A DNA stretch of 37,653 nucleotides, from the NCBI GenBank assembly GCA_013178045.1, contig JABLXP010000017.1:1-37653 (forward strand), read 5' to 3'. The position numbers and the translations under genes were made by a program. The first letter of the stretch is position 1, and the number at the start of each line of letters is the position of its first letter. The DNA is from Bacillota bacterium (lineage in GTDB: Bacteria; Bacillota; Ch66). Below the pieces are notes generated by a model. That model ran no database searches and was not told where the DNA came from. It saw nothing but the letters and a program-made list of their open reading frames with translations. Below, piece after piece: positions 31,612 to 37,653 of this stretch.

Positions 31612-33737
31612 AGCTCAGATCTATTCGCTTGCTGGGGTTTGGTCAGTTTAAGAATTACCCCGAAGTTGAGTTCGGCCAGGGTTTAAACGTGTTGGTGGGG
31701 CACAATGAAGCTGGTAAGTCCACGCTGGTAGACGCCATCTTGATGCTGCTGTTTGGCGTAACGAAAAAGGATACCTTGTTTCGTCGCTACCGACCGTTAG
31801 ATGGAGGAAACTTTGCCGCCGTCATGGTAGTGGAAACCAGTGACGGCAAATTATGGCGAGTGGAGCGTGATTTTGCCCGCGGGAGGCTGGAGATCAGTGC
31901 TCAAACGAACGCTGGCTGGACTGTGGTTGGCTCCCGGTCAGCGAACCCCATCCTGACCGACCTGGGCATCACCAGTTTGAACCTGTGTCGGAGTACGATT
32001 TTGGTCAGCCGCAGTGATGTGGTTATCCAGGGCCCAGAGCAGAAAGCGTTAGGGCAAGCAATTGCGGCCAGGGTGACGGGAGGAGAGACAGAGATCGTTG
32101 CCCAGAAGGCCCTGCGGGATCTAGAACAGCGGCGGCGGCAGTTGCAAAACGTGGAGGGTCAGGAGTTGGTCCAGCGGCGTGCAGAACTCTCTGTGCGTTG
32201 GCAGGAATTACAGCGGGCACACCAGGTTGAGCAAGAATTGACGCAGCAACTTCGCGCGGCTGAGGTTGAGTTATTGGAGAAAAAAGAGTTCTGTCAGCGA
32301 TATGCCCCGCTGGTCGATGATTATAAACGCTACCAGGAAGCGCGGCAGAATCTGGAACAGGCCCAACGGCGGCTGGCCGAATCGCTTCGAGCTGCGCGAA
32401 CGCTGAAGGAACAGCAAGTGGAATTGCTGACGGTAAAAAGTAAATTGGACGACAACATACGACTGCTCCGGACCCGGCTGGACGAGATCGATCGGCAAAT
32501 CAAACAGTACGATCAGGAGTTACTTACTCCCGAACGTCTTGCTCAGCTCAGGGAAACCCAATTGGCCAAAGAAACCGCGCAGCGGAAAGTAGAAAGTTTA
32601 CGCCACCAGCACCAGATAACCACGGCCAAAAGAAACCAGCTTGCCTGGGGGTTGATCTGTTTGGGCGTTTTGCTGGGAGGCCTTCCGTTGGTGTGGAAAC
32701 CCACCCCTTTGCCTTTACTAGCGGGAATTTTGGGAACGGTTATCCTGTTGTTCCAGTTTGTCTTTCTCTGGAAAAGGGCAAGACGGGCCCGAGAAGAGCA
32801 AATCGAATTGGCTCAGGCAATTTCCGGGGTCGAGTTTTACGAGCGGGAGTTAGCCCGGCTATCTCATGGACAACCAAGCGGGGAACTGGAACTGCAATAT
32901 CGTCAATTGGCCCAGCTCAAATTGGAACGAGAGCGGTTGGCCAACCAGCTTGAGCAGCAGAATTCGGTCATGGTAAACCTGGAAACCGACAAAGGAATAA
33001 ATCAGTTGATTGACAACCAGGCGGCGGAGGTGGCCAAGTGGGAGAAGGTATGCGCAGAACTGACAGAAAAAGTCGGGTGGCTTGACTCAGCACTGATAGC
33101 CGAGTGGGCGGCTCGTTTAGGTGAGATAAATCTGGGAGAGCTGGAGTTTCGGGTCCGTAGCCTGCAGGTCCGATTAGAACAGCACCAATTGAGTGTCCGG
33201 CCGGCTGAACTCTGGGAGATCGAGACGGAACTAGCCCTGGTGGAACAGGAGTTGGCCGACCTGAACAACCGGGCGGAAGCGGCCAAACTGGCGGCGACGA
33301 TTCTGGCTGAGGCGATTAGTGAGGTGCAGAGTAACCTGGTACCGCAAATCGAGTCGCGGGCCAGCGAACTTTTTGCCTACATGACCGCCGGCCGTTACAC
33401 CCGCGTCTGCCTGGAACCAACCCTGGAGAATCTGGTGGTCTGGGTCAATCTTTCCACTGGTCAGAGGTTAGCTGCCGACCTGCACCTGTCAAGCGGGACT
33501 GGCGTCCAATTGTATTTCGCCCTGCGGATTGCCCTGGCCGAGGCCCTGCTGGCAGGTCGAAAATTTCCCTTAATCCTGGATGATCCCCTGATCACATCCG
33601 ATTTTGAGCGGGCCGAGCGGATTCTGAAGCTGATCCACTCCTTGTCCTGCCAGCACCAGATTATCTGGGTTACCAAGGACGTGAACCTGGTAGAAAGCCT
33701 GGGTGATCCTGGCACATTTGTTCGAATAGATATATAA
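31608..33737 (+). CDS. yhaN: SbcC/YhaN-like SMC-type ATPase with central membrane hairpin
   Basis: Protein of 709 residues. Walker A is GHNEAGKSTL (31-40). Long coiled-coil arms (about 165-330 and 400-570) flank a central hydrophobic hairpin (about 345-390, LICLGVLLGGLPLVW ... LLAGILGTVILLFQFVFLW). The C-terminal signature is HLSSGTGVQLYFALRIALAE and Walker B is FPLILDDPLI. This is the YhaN type, shorter than SbcC, with two transmembrane segments where SbcC has its hook. It should form a Mre11/Rad50-like complex with YhaO, here anchored at the membrane. The GTG start is overlapped by the yhaO stop codon. Confidence 0.92.
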   Translation: MKLRSIRLLGFGQFKNYPEVEFGQGLNVLVGHNEAGKSTLVDAILMLLFGVTKKDTLFRRYRPLDGGNFAAVMVVETSDGKLWRVERDFARGRLEISAQTNAGWTVVGSRSANPILTDLGITSLNLCRSTILVSRSDVVIQGPEQKALGQAIAARVTGGETEIVAQKALRDLEQRRRQLQNVEGQELVQRRAELSVRWQELQRAHQVEQELTQQLRAAEVELLEKKEFCQRYAPLVDDYKRYQEARQNLEQAQRRLAESLRAARTLKEQQVELLTVKSKLDDNIRLLRTRLDEIDRQIKQYDQELLTPERLAQLRETQLAKETAQRKVESLRHQHQITTAKRNQLAWGLICLGVLLGGLPLVWKPTPLPLLAGILGTVILLFQFVFLWKRARRAREEQIELAQAISGVEFYERELARLSHGQPSGELELQYRQLAQLKLERERLANQLEQQNSVMVNLETDKGINQLIDNQAAEVAKWEKVCAELTEKVGWLDSALIAEWAARLGEINLGELEFRVRSLQVRLEQHQLSVRPAELWEIETELALVEQELADLNNRAEAAKLAATILAEAISEVQSNLVPQIESRASELFAYMTAGRYTRVCLEPTLENLVVWVNLSTGQRLAADLHLSSGTGVQLYFALRIALAEALLAGRKFPLILDDPLITSDFERAERILKLIHSLSCQHQIIWVTKDVNLVESLGDPGTFVRIDI

Positions 33738-33756
33738 AAAAATAGATATATAAAAT

Positions 33757-33779
33757 GGGAACGTAGTTTTTACGTTCCC
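33757..33779 (-). terminator. intrinsic terminator, minus-strand polarity
   Basis: A perfect 9-bp stem (33757-33765 against 33771-33779) with a 5-base loop. The U-rich tail lies on the minus-strand side (ATTTTATATATCTATTTTTT), so it best fits transcripts from the ECF gene; it may also slow plus-strand transcripts after yhaN. Confidence 0.6.
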
Positions 33780-33875
33780 GGAAAACGGAGTAACTGCAGT
33801 GACCTGATTAAGTATTGTTTGGTTCAAGCCAATCATAATACAGGTGTATGGCTGTTATGTCAACCAAATTATTTA

Positions 33876-34136
33876 ATATGGTTAACCAAATCATGACCAC
33901 GGGACTGATCGGGGGATAGATGTTGGCCCGCTGTGGTGGGCCCTATCCCTGGGGGCCTGTCTGGGCGGTAACGGGACGCGGTCATCGGGGCTTCGGCCAA
34001 TGTGGTTGTGGCAGGTATGTCCGAAGAACGCGGGGTGCCGATTACCTTCAATCAGTATTTTAGAGTTGGTTTTGGGATCATGCTGGTTTCGATTGTAATC
34101 TGTACAATTTATCTCTATCTCCGTTACTTTATCTAG
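33876..34136 (+). pseudogene. C-terminal remnant of an ArsB/NhaD-type permease
   Basis: The last ~80 residues of an ArsB/NhaD/CitM-superfamily transporter spread over three frames: NQIMTTGLIGG, then DVGPLWWALSLGACLGGNGT, then VIGASANVVVAGMSEERGVP and FNQYFRVGFGIMLVSIVICT to the stop at 34134-34136. LGGNGT...IGASANVV is the hallmark near the end of these permeases. Frame changes fall near 33918 and 33975 (the second looks like a one-base deletion). The first ~350 residues are missing. There is no ribosome site or start. Confidence 0.75.
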
Positions 34137-34141
34137 ATTTC

Positions 34142-34630
34142 CTAGATTTCTTTGATAACATAACGGGCAACAATTACGGCGATCAGTCCCCCTGCCAGGG
34201 CGGTGTAGAGTTGAGGCAACTGAAAGGCCAGCAAGGCGGGTGGGGGTAGCTTAATATTAAAATACTGCAACAGATAATTGATAGCCAAGAAGAAAATGGT
34301 GTATTTGGCCAGCGCAGCTGCCGTCAGCGCGACGTACTGGTTTGTTTGACTCAGCAGTTTAAAGACGACCACGAGAGTTGCGTTCGCTAGCATAATTACC
34401 GGCACAAGTGGAGCGACCACTGGGGGAATAATCCCCATCATCAGGGCGACACCAGGAGTTATGCAACCGATGAGGACGCCGCCGGTAATGCCCACAAAAA
34501 TCCCCGCAAGGATCAAAACCGCATTGATTGCTGGTCCGGTGAAATAGGTGGGCAGGTGCATGAGCTGAACGGTTAAAGCGATCGCCAGCAAAACACCTGT
34601 TCGGGTAATTTGTTGAACATTTGAAGACAT
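34142..34630 (-). CDS. ECF transporter S component, substrate unknown
   Basis: Membrane protein of 162 residues with about five or six helices. TRTGVLLAIALTVQLMHLP, FTGPAINAVLILAGIFVG and GVLIGCITPGVALMMGIIPP follow the pattern of substrate-specific (S) subunits of energy-coupling-factor vitamin/metal transporters. The shared EcfA/EcfT module would be encoded elsewhere. No riboswitch lies upstream to hint at the substrate, unlike many S components. ATG 34630 has CTGGGGGG upstream. Its upstream region holds a Spo0A-box-like palindrome. The stop codon is four bases from the end of the permease remnant. Confidence 0.8.
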   Translation of the reverse strand: MSSNVQQITRTGVLLAIALTVQLMHLPTYFTGPAINAVLILAGIFVGITGGVLIGCITPGVALMMGIIPPVVAPLVPVIMLANATLVVVFKLLSQTNQYVALTAAALAKYTIFFLAINYLLQYFNIKLPPPALLAFQLPQLYTALAGGLIAVIVARYVIKEI

Positions 34631-34748
34631 TATAATCCCCCCAGTGAAAGAACTTTACCATTAATTCGGCTCTTATTCGTCTTCCTGGCTGATATTTCCT
34701 GCTTTTTGCACCGGAAAATTATTTGGTTAAGCGACAGCAAACTACGGC

Positions 34749-34767
34749 TCGACAAAATTTGTCGAAA
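34749..34767. promoter_or_regulatory. Spo0A-box palindrome
   Basis: TCGACAAA-A-TTTGTCGA is a perfect 8-bp inverted repeat (34749-34765). Its right half extends to TTTGTCGAAA (34758-34767), an exact match to the Spo0A-box consensus. It lies between the divergent ECF S component and the strong plus-strand promoter 27 bases further on. Binding by Spo0A is inference. Confidence 0.6.
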
Positions 34768-34793
34768 AAGAACAAAAATACACGAAAAAGATA

Positions 34794-34822
34794 TTGACTT
34801 TGTTTCGGACGGATAATATAAT
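34794..34822 (+). promoter_or_regulatory. strong sigma-A promoter without an obvious gene
   Basis: TTGACT (34794-34799), a 17-base spacer and TATAAT (34817-34822). It is the best consensus match in the last 10 kb, yet no convincing gene follows before the terminator at 35227-35255. Confidence 0.8.
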
Positions 34823-34828
34823 TAAAGC

Positions 34829-35226
34829 GTAAAGAGATATATAAACTCGTAAGGGATGCTGGCGCAAGAACTATCAGCAGCAGTGGTTTAGTTAAGTCGC
34901 ACTATTGAACACGGTTGGATTTTAAGCCAAACATCTCCAGAGATTTAAGGCAGCAGACGCAGAATAGTATGAGCAAAAATAGTCGCTCTAATTGGACTCT
35001 AATCGAAGTTATTTGGCAGCAACAAAAACACTCAGCGCAGCAAATCGGAGAGTATATTACTAGCCGGGTTGTCCGCGATCACCGCAGCGAGTCAAACTAC
35101 CACACGAACTACCGTACATAAAACCAATGGCCTTGTTCCTCTTGCCCAGCTTTCCAAAATATTAAAATCCCTCCAGGCGGAAGGATTTTATGGGGTCGTA
35201 TTATTATGACCCCACTGCCTTTATCT
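34829..35226 (+). other. promoter-to-terminator transcript of about 400 bases, possible ncRNA or decayed small gene
   Basis: The stretch is bounded by a strong promoter and a strong terminator. Two coding-like fragments lie in different frames: MSKNSRSNWTLIEVIWQQQK (ATG 34969, 50 codons, no good ribosome site), and about 35109-35209 a frame reading LVPLAQLSKILKSLQAEGFY before a stop. The second looks protein-like, the first is polar and biased. Two hairpins lie near the end (AAAATCC/GGATTTT at 35163-35190 and GGGGTC/GACCCC at 35192-35213). I cannot tell a structured RNA from a broken small gene. It matches neither tmRNA, 6S RNA nor RNase P as far as I can see. Confidence 0.4.
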
Positions 35227-35255
35227 ACCTCCAGGTGATCACCTGGAGGTTTTTT
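35227..35255 (+). terminator. strong intrinsic terminator
   Basis: A perfect 24-base palindrome (35227-35250, 12-bp arms) followed by a T-run to 35255. Its polarity is plus strand. It touches the end of the yitT-like gene and may serve that gene as well. Confidence 0.8.
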
Positions 35256-35256
35256 A

Positions 35257-36105
35257 CTAATCAAAGTCACGGTGGTGAAAACCTTTGCCCAGCACTTCCC
35301 GCGTATCAGTCACTGACATAAATGCCTGCGGGTCGATTTCACGAACGATTTCCTTCAGCCTGGCCAGTTGCAGGGTTGTCACCACACAGTAGAGGATTTG
35401 TTTTTGGCTGTGGCTGTATGCACCTTCGCCTTGGAGATAAGTGACTCCGCGATTAAGCTGGGTTAAAATGGCATTAGCGATCGCGGTGGATTGATCAGAA
35501 ATGATGAACACGGTTTTACGGCGATTAAGTCCCTCCTGGACAAGGTCTACCATGCCGGCCGAGGTGTACATCGAAATGATTGTGTATAAGGCCAGCTGCA
35601 AATCGACCAGATAGGCAGAGGCCAGGATGACCAGCACGTTTGTGGCCAAGAGAACCCCTCCAACGCTGTAGGAGTAATATTTGTTAACAACTACGGCGAT
35701 GATGTCTGTTCCGCCTAAAGAACCCCGATTGTTAAACACCAGGCCAGAACCCAGTCCACTTAAGGCTCCGCCGAAGATAGCCGCGAGGAGAACGTCTTGG
35801 ACAGGGAAAACCCAGATTGATGTCAGTGACAGGAATACGCTTAAACTGAGCATGCCGACCAGACTTAAAAGGATAAAGTGGCGGTTAACGTATTTTAGCC
35901 CCAGCAGAAAAATTGGCAGATTGAGCAAGAGGATGCTCAGGCTGGTAGAGATTCCAAACAAGTAGTTAAGGATCAGGGCCACGCCCATCACCCCCCCGCT
36001 CAACAGGTGGTGGGGGATGAAGAGGCCGTTAATGGCAAGGGAGATGATAAAACTGCCCAGGAGAATTCCCAGAGTCCGTCGGGTTTGTTGCCAGATGCCC
36101 TGCAT
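35257..36105 (-). CDS. YitT family membrane protein (DUF161-DUF2179)
   Basis: Protein of 282 residues: five or six transmembrane helices in the first ~200 residues (GSFIISLAINGLFIPHHLLS, GVMGVALILNYLFGIS, GGALSGLGSGLVFNNRGSLG-GTDI), then a soluble DUF2179 domain (VFIISDQSTAIANAILTQLN, GVTYLQGEGAYS, VREIDPQAFMSVTDTREVLG). Typical of YitT/YpjC proteins, whose function is not settled. ATG 36105 follows AGGAGGAAGG. It starts 26 bases after the OadG-like gene on the same strand and may be read from the same promoter. Confidence 0.93.
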   Translation of the reverse strand: MQGIWQQTRRTLGILLGSFIISLAINGLFIPHHLLSGGVMGVALILNYLFGISTSLSILLLNLPIFLLGLKYVNRHFILLSLVGMLSLSVFLSLTSIWVFPVQDVLLAAIFGGALSGLGSGLVFNNRGSLGGTDIIAVVVNKYYSYSVGGVLLATNVLVILASAYLVDLQLALYTIISMYTSAGMVDLVQEGLNRRKTVFIISDQSTAIANAILTQLNRGVTYLQGEGAYSHSQKQILYCVVTTLQLARLKEIVREIDPQAFMSVTDTREVLGKGFHHRDFD

Positions 36106-36131
36106 TTTGCCTTCCTCCTACAGTTAAGGTA

Positions 36132-36278
36132 TTAGTTATCTTTAGTCTCTTCTTCAGGCTTATAGGGAAATGCAGCGGTTAGAGCCTTGCACAGTAGAAT
36201 GAAGAGAACGATGACCCCAAACATCGTTGGGAGGCCAATACCCATAAGTTCCAGCGCTTGAGCGACATTTTCCTTCAT
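36132..36278 (-). CDS. OadG-like gamma/delta subunit of Na+-translocating decarboxylase
   Basis: A 48-residue protein (begins MKENVAQALELMGIGLPTMF) with one transmembrane helix (about 13-35, GIGLPTMFGVIVLFILLCKA) and an acidic tail (PYKPEEETKDN). Size and topology fit the small OadG/MmdD subunit that assembles sodium-pumping decarboxylases. AGGAGGTG is ten bases upstream of ATG 36278. It lies directly downstream of the beta-subunit gene, which supports the call. The Pro/Ala linker and C-terminal zinc-binding part of long OadG proteins are absent. Confidence 0.8.
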   Translation of the reverse strand: MKENVAQALELMGIGLPTMFGVIVLFILLCKALTAAFPYKPEEETKDN

Positions 36279-36293
36279 TGTTGTTTACACCTC

Positions 36294-37397
36294 CTACTTA
36301 ACAAGCGACAGCACCAGGCCACCAGCGATGATCGAACCAATTTGACCGGCTGCGTTAGCGCCGATGGCGTGCATGATGATATAGTTTTGCTTGTTTTCTG
36401 CCAGGGCCATCTTAGCGATAACCCGAGCCGACATCGGAAAAGCGGAGATGCCGGCGGCACCAATCATCGGGTTGATCTTTTCCTTCAAGAACAGGTTGAG
36501 GATTTTGGCAAAAATAACGCCACCCGCGGTGTCGAAGACAAACGCCACAATCCCCATTCCCAGAACAAACAGAGTGGTGGGTTGCAGGAAGGCATTAGCT
36601 TCCATAGTGGAACCAATCGTAATCCCCAGGAGCAGCGTGACCAGGTTAGAAAGTTCGTTACCAGCGGCCTTAGCCAGGTTGTTTAGCACGCCGCACTCCT
36701 TAATCAGGTTACCGAACATTAAGAGACCTACCAGGGCCACACTGATCGGGGCGATGATCCCAGCGACGATGGTAACCACGATGGGGAACAGGATACGTAC
36801 CATTCTGGAGACTTCTTGCTGTGGCTTCGCCACCATCATAATCTGCCGCTCGCGCTTGGTGGTGATGGCTTTAATGACTGGCGGCTGAATAATTGGCACC
36901 AGGGACATGTAGCAGTAGGCGGCAACAGATAGAGGCCCTAGCAGATGCGGGGCAAACTTGGTTGCCACGTAAATGGTGGTTGGACCGTCAGCGGCACCGA
37001 TGATCCCGATCGAGGCGGCTTCTTTGATGTTGAAGCCCAGGAAAGCAGCGGCGACAATCGTCGCAAAGATCCCAAACTGTGCCGCGGCGCCGAACAGCAT
37101 GTAAAACGGGTTACGGAGAAGTGGACCAAAGTCACACATCGCCCCGATGGCGACGAAGATCAAGCAAGGGAATAATTCAGTTAGAATACCCGCTTTAAAG
37201 AGAGTGGTCAGTGGTCCTTCTTCACCAATCGCCGAAGACAGCGGAATGTTGGCCAGGATCGCGCCAAAACCGATGGGCAAAAGGAGCATTGGCTCGTAGT
37301 CCTTAACAATAGCCAGATAGATTAAGAACGCCCCAATGATGTACATAACGATGTGGCCGATTTGTAAATTAGTTACGCCAATTAATAGGTTTTCCAT
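36294..37397 (-). CDS. Na+-translocating decarboxylase beta subunit (OadB/MmdB/GcdB)
   Basis: Protein of 367 residues with about ten hydrophobic segments. The conserved GAFLIYLAIVKDYEPMLLLP, FVAIGAMCDFGPLLRNP, GAADGPTTIYV (with the essential Asp), GNLIKECGVLNNL and GIIGAAD-type blocks are those of the membrane beta subunit that couples decarboxylation of a biotin-bound carboxyl group to Na+ export. The family includes oxaloacetate, methylmalonyl-CoA and glutaconyl-CoA decarboxylases; sequence alone does not tell them apart here. The carboxyltransferase and biotin carrier are not in the window. ATG 37397 with CAAGGAGG upstream is preferred over the frame start at 37451. Confidence 0.93.
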   Translation of the reverse strand: MENLLIGVTNLQIGHIVMYIIGAFLIYLAIVKDYEPMLLLPIGFGAILANIPLSSAIGEEGPLTTLFKAGILTELFPCLIFVAIGAMCDFGPLLRNPFYMLFGAAAQFGIFATIVAAAFLGFNIKEAASIGIIGAADGPTTIYVATKFAPHLLGPLSVAAYCYMSLVPIIQPPVIKAITTKRERQIMMVAKPQQEVSRMVRILFPIVVTIVAGIIAPISVALVGLLMFGNLIKECGVLNNLAKAAGNELSNLVTLLLGITIGSTMEANAFLQPTTLFVLGMGIVAFVFDTAGGVIFAKILNLFLKEKINPMIGAAGISAFPMSARVIAKMALAENKQNYIIMHAIGANAAGQIGSIIAGGLVLSLVK

Positions 37398-37511
37398 GTG
37401 ATGTTTGCAACCTCCTTGAAGAATTTCCCCGATTAGCCATTGTTTTATCACTGTATTTTAAATTTTGGTCAAAAAACGAAAAAGAGATTCACTGCCAGTT
37501 TATAGTTCGAT

Positions 37512-37540
37512 ATTTTATATTTTATATGAGCCTTTTGCAA
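37512..37540 (-). promoter_or_regulatory. promoter candidate for the decarboxylase-subunit operon
   Basis: On the minus strand TTGCAA (37535-37540), a 17-base spacer and TAAAAT (37512-37517), about 115 bases upstream of the beta-subunit start. The rest of 37398-37653 is AT-rich with no gene seen. Confidence 0.5.
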
Positions 37541-37653
37541 AATTAGCTTTTTTGTTAAAGGTAAAACATTGTTAGTCGTTTAGATGTACTCTTTTTTCGC
37601 TAGATTAAGGTCAAAAACCAAACCACAATGTAATTTAACATTTTATTCCAGGC

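Noticed and set aside
36258-36686. 142-codon plus-strand frame
   Set aside because: Antisense to the decarboxylase beta subunit; no start signal.

Overview
The window looks like chromosomal DNA of an anaerobic, spore-forming Firmicute of the Peptococcaceae/Desulfotomaculia/Moorella kind. This is an inference from content: a ferredoxin-type [FeFe] hydrogenase, a four-subunit branched-chain 2-oxoacid:ferredoxin oxidoreductase, a relative of corrinoid-protein reductive activators, a PdaA-type spore-cortex deacetylase, a candidate Spo0A box, sodium-pump decarboxylase subunits and Firmicute-style RNA switches (T-box, cobalamin, Mn2+). No rRNA, tRNA, CRISPR array, transposase or prophage was seen. 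Genes lie on both strands in short operons with strong Shine-Dalgarno sequences.

Layout. 1-5.4 kb: glycogen phosphorylase (-), an RMD1/DUF155-like membrane-anchored protein (+), a small coiled-coil membrane protein (+) and a rhomboid protease (-). 5.4-7.7 kb: a YneA-like LysM protein whose promoter spacer holds a near-consensus LexA box, then an [FeFe] hydrogenase (-). 8.0-11.05 kb: a sigma-A promoter, a T-box leader with a probable isoleucine specifier, and the vorDBAC-type operon with its terminator. 11.1-15.7 kb: a DnaC-like ATPase, a metallo-beta-lactamase-fold hydrolase, a membrane-anchored NodB-fold-like protein, a 49-residue membrane peptide and a PsbP-like exported protein. 15.7-16.6 kb: a GDT1/UPF0016 transporter (-) behind a yybP-ykoY Mn2+ riboswitch. 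16.7-19.9 kb: a methylmalonyl-CoA-epimerase-like VOC protein, a TIGR04076 protein, a DUF502 membrane protein, a PdaA-like deacetylase and an unknown small protein. 19.9-21.7 kb: a cobalamin riboswitch with cobT and a small membrane protein. 21.7-24.1 kb (-): a DUF2334 protein and an exported stalk-domain protein. 24.1-27.0 kb: an unrecognised structured intergenic region, an ASKHA reductive-activase-like protein lacking its Fe-S domain, LemA and a TPM-domain protein. 27.0-28.8 kb: a chimeric gene remnant, an ArsR regulator, a wrecked permease, a small thioredoxin and a small membrane protein. 28.9-33.7 kb: a Ca2+/H+ antiporter (-), a NUDIX hydrolase and a YhaO/YhaN (SbcD/SbcC-like) pair. 33.8-37.6 kb: an ArsB/NhaD-type permease remnant, an ECF S component (-), a strong orphan promoter next to a Spo0A-box palindrome, a YitT protein, and the gamma and beta subunits of a Na+-pumping decarboxylase (-).

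How the genes fit together. VOR, hydrogenase and decarboxylase subunits point to ferredoxin- and sodium-based fermentative or syntrophic energy metabolism. The T-box in front of VOR suggests the enzyme is made when charged tRNA-Ile runs short, which would fit synthesis of branched-chain 2-oxoacids from acyl-CoA as well as their breakdown. CobT, the cobalamin riboswitch, the epimerase-like protein and the activase-like protein form a loose corrinoid theme. Three damaged loci are probable deletion or decay scars: a hydrogenase-regulator/TupA fusion, an ArsR-linked permease and an ArsB-type permease. All calls were made by reading the sequence; no database search or folding program was run.
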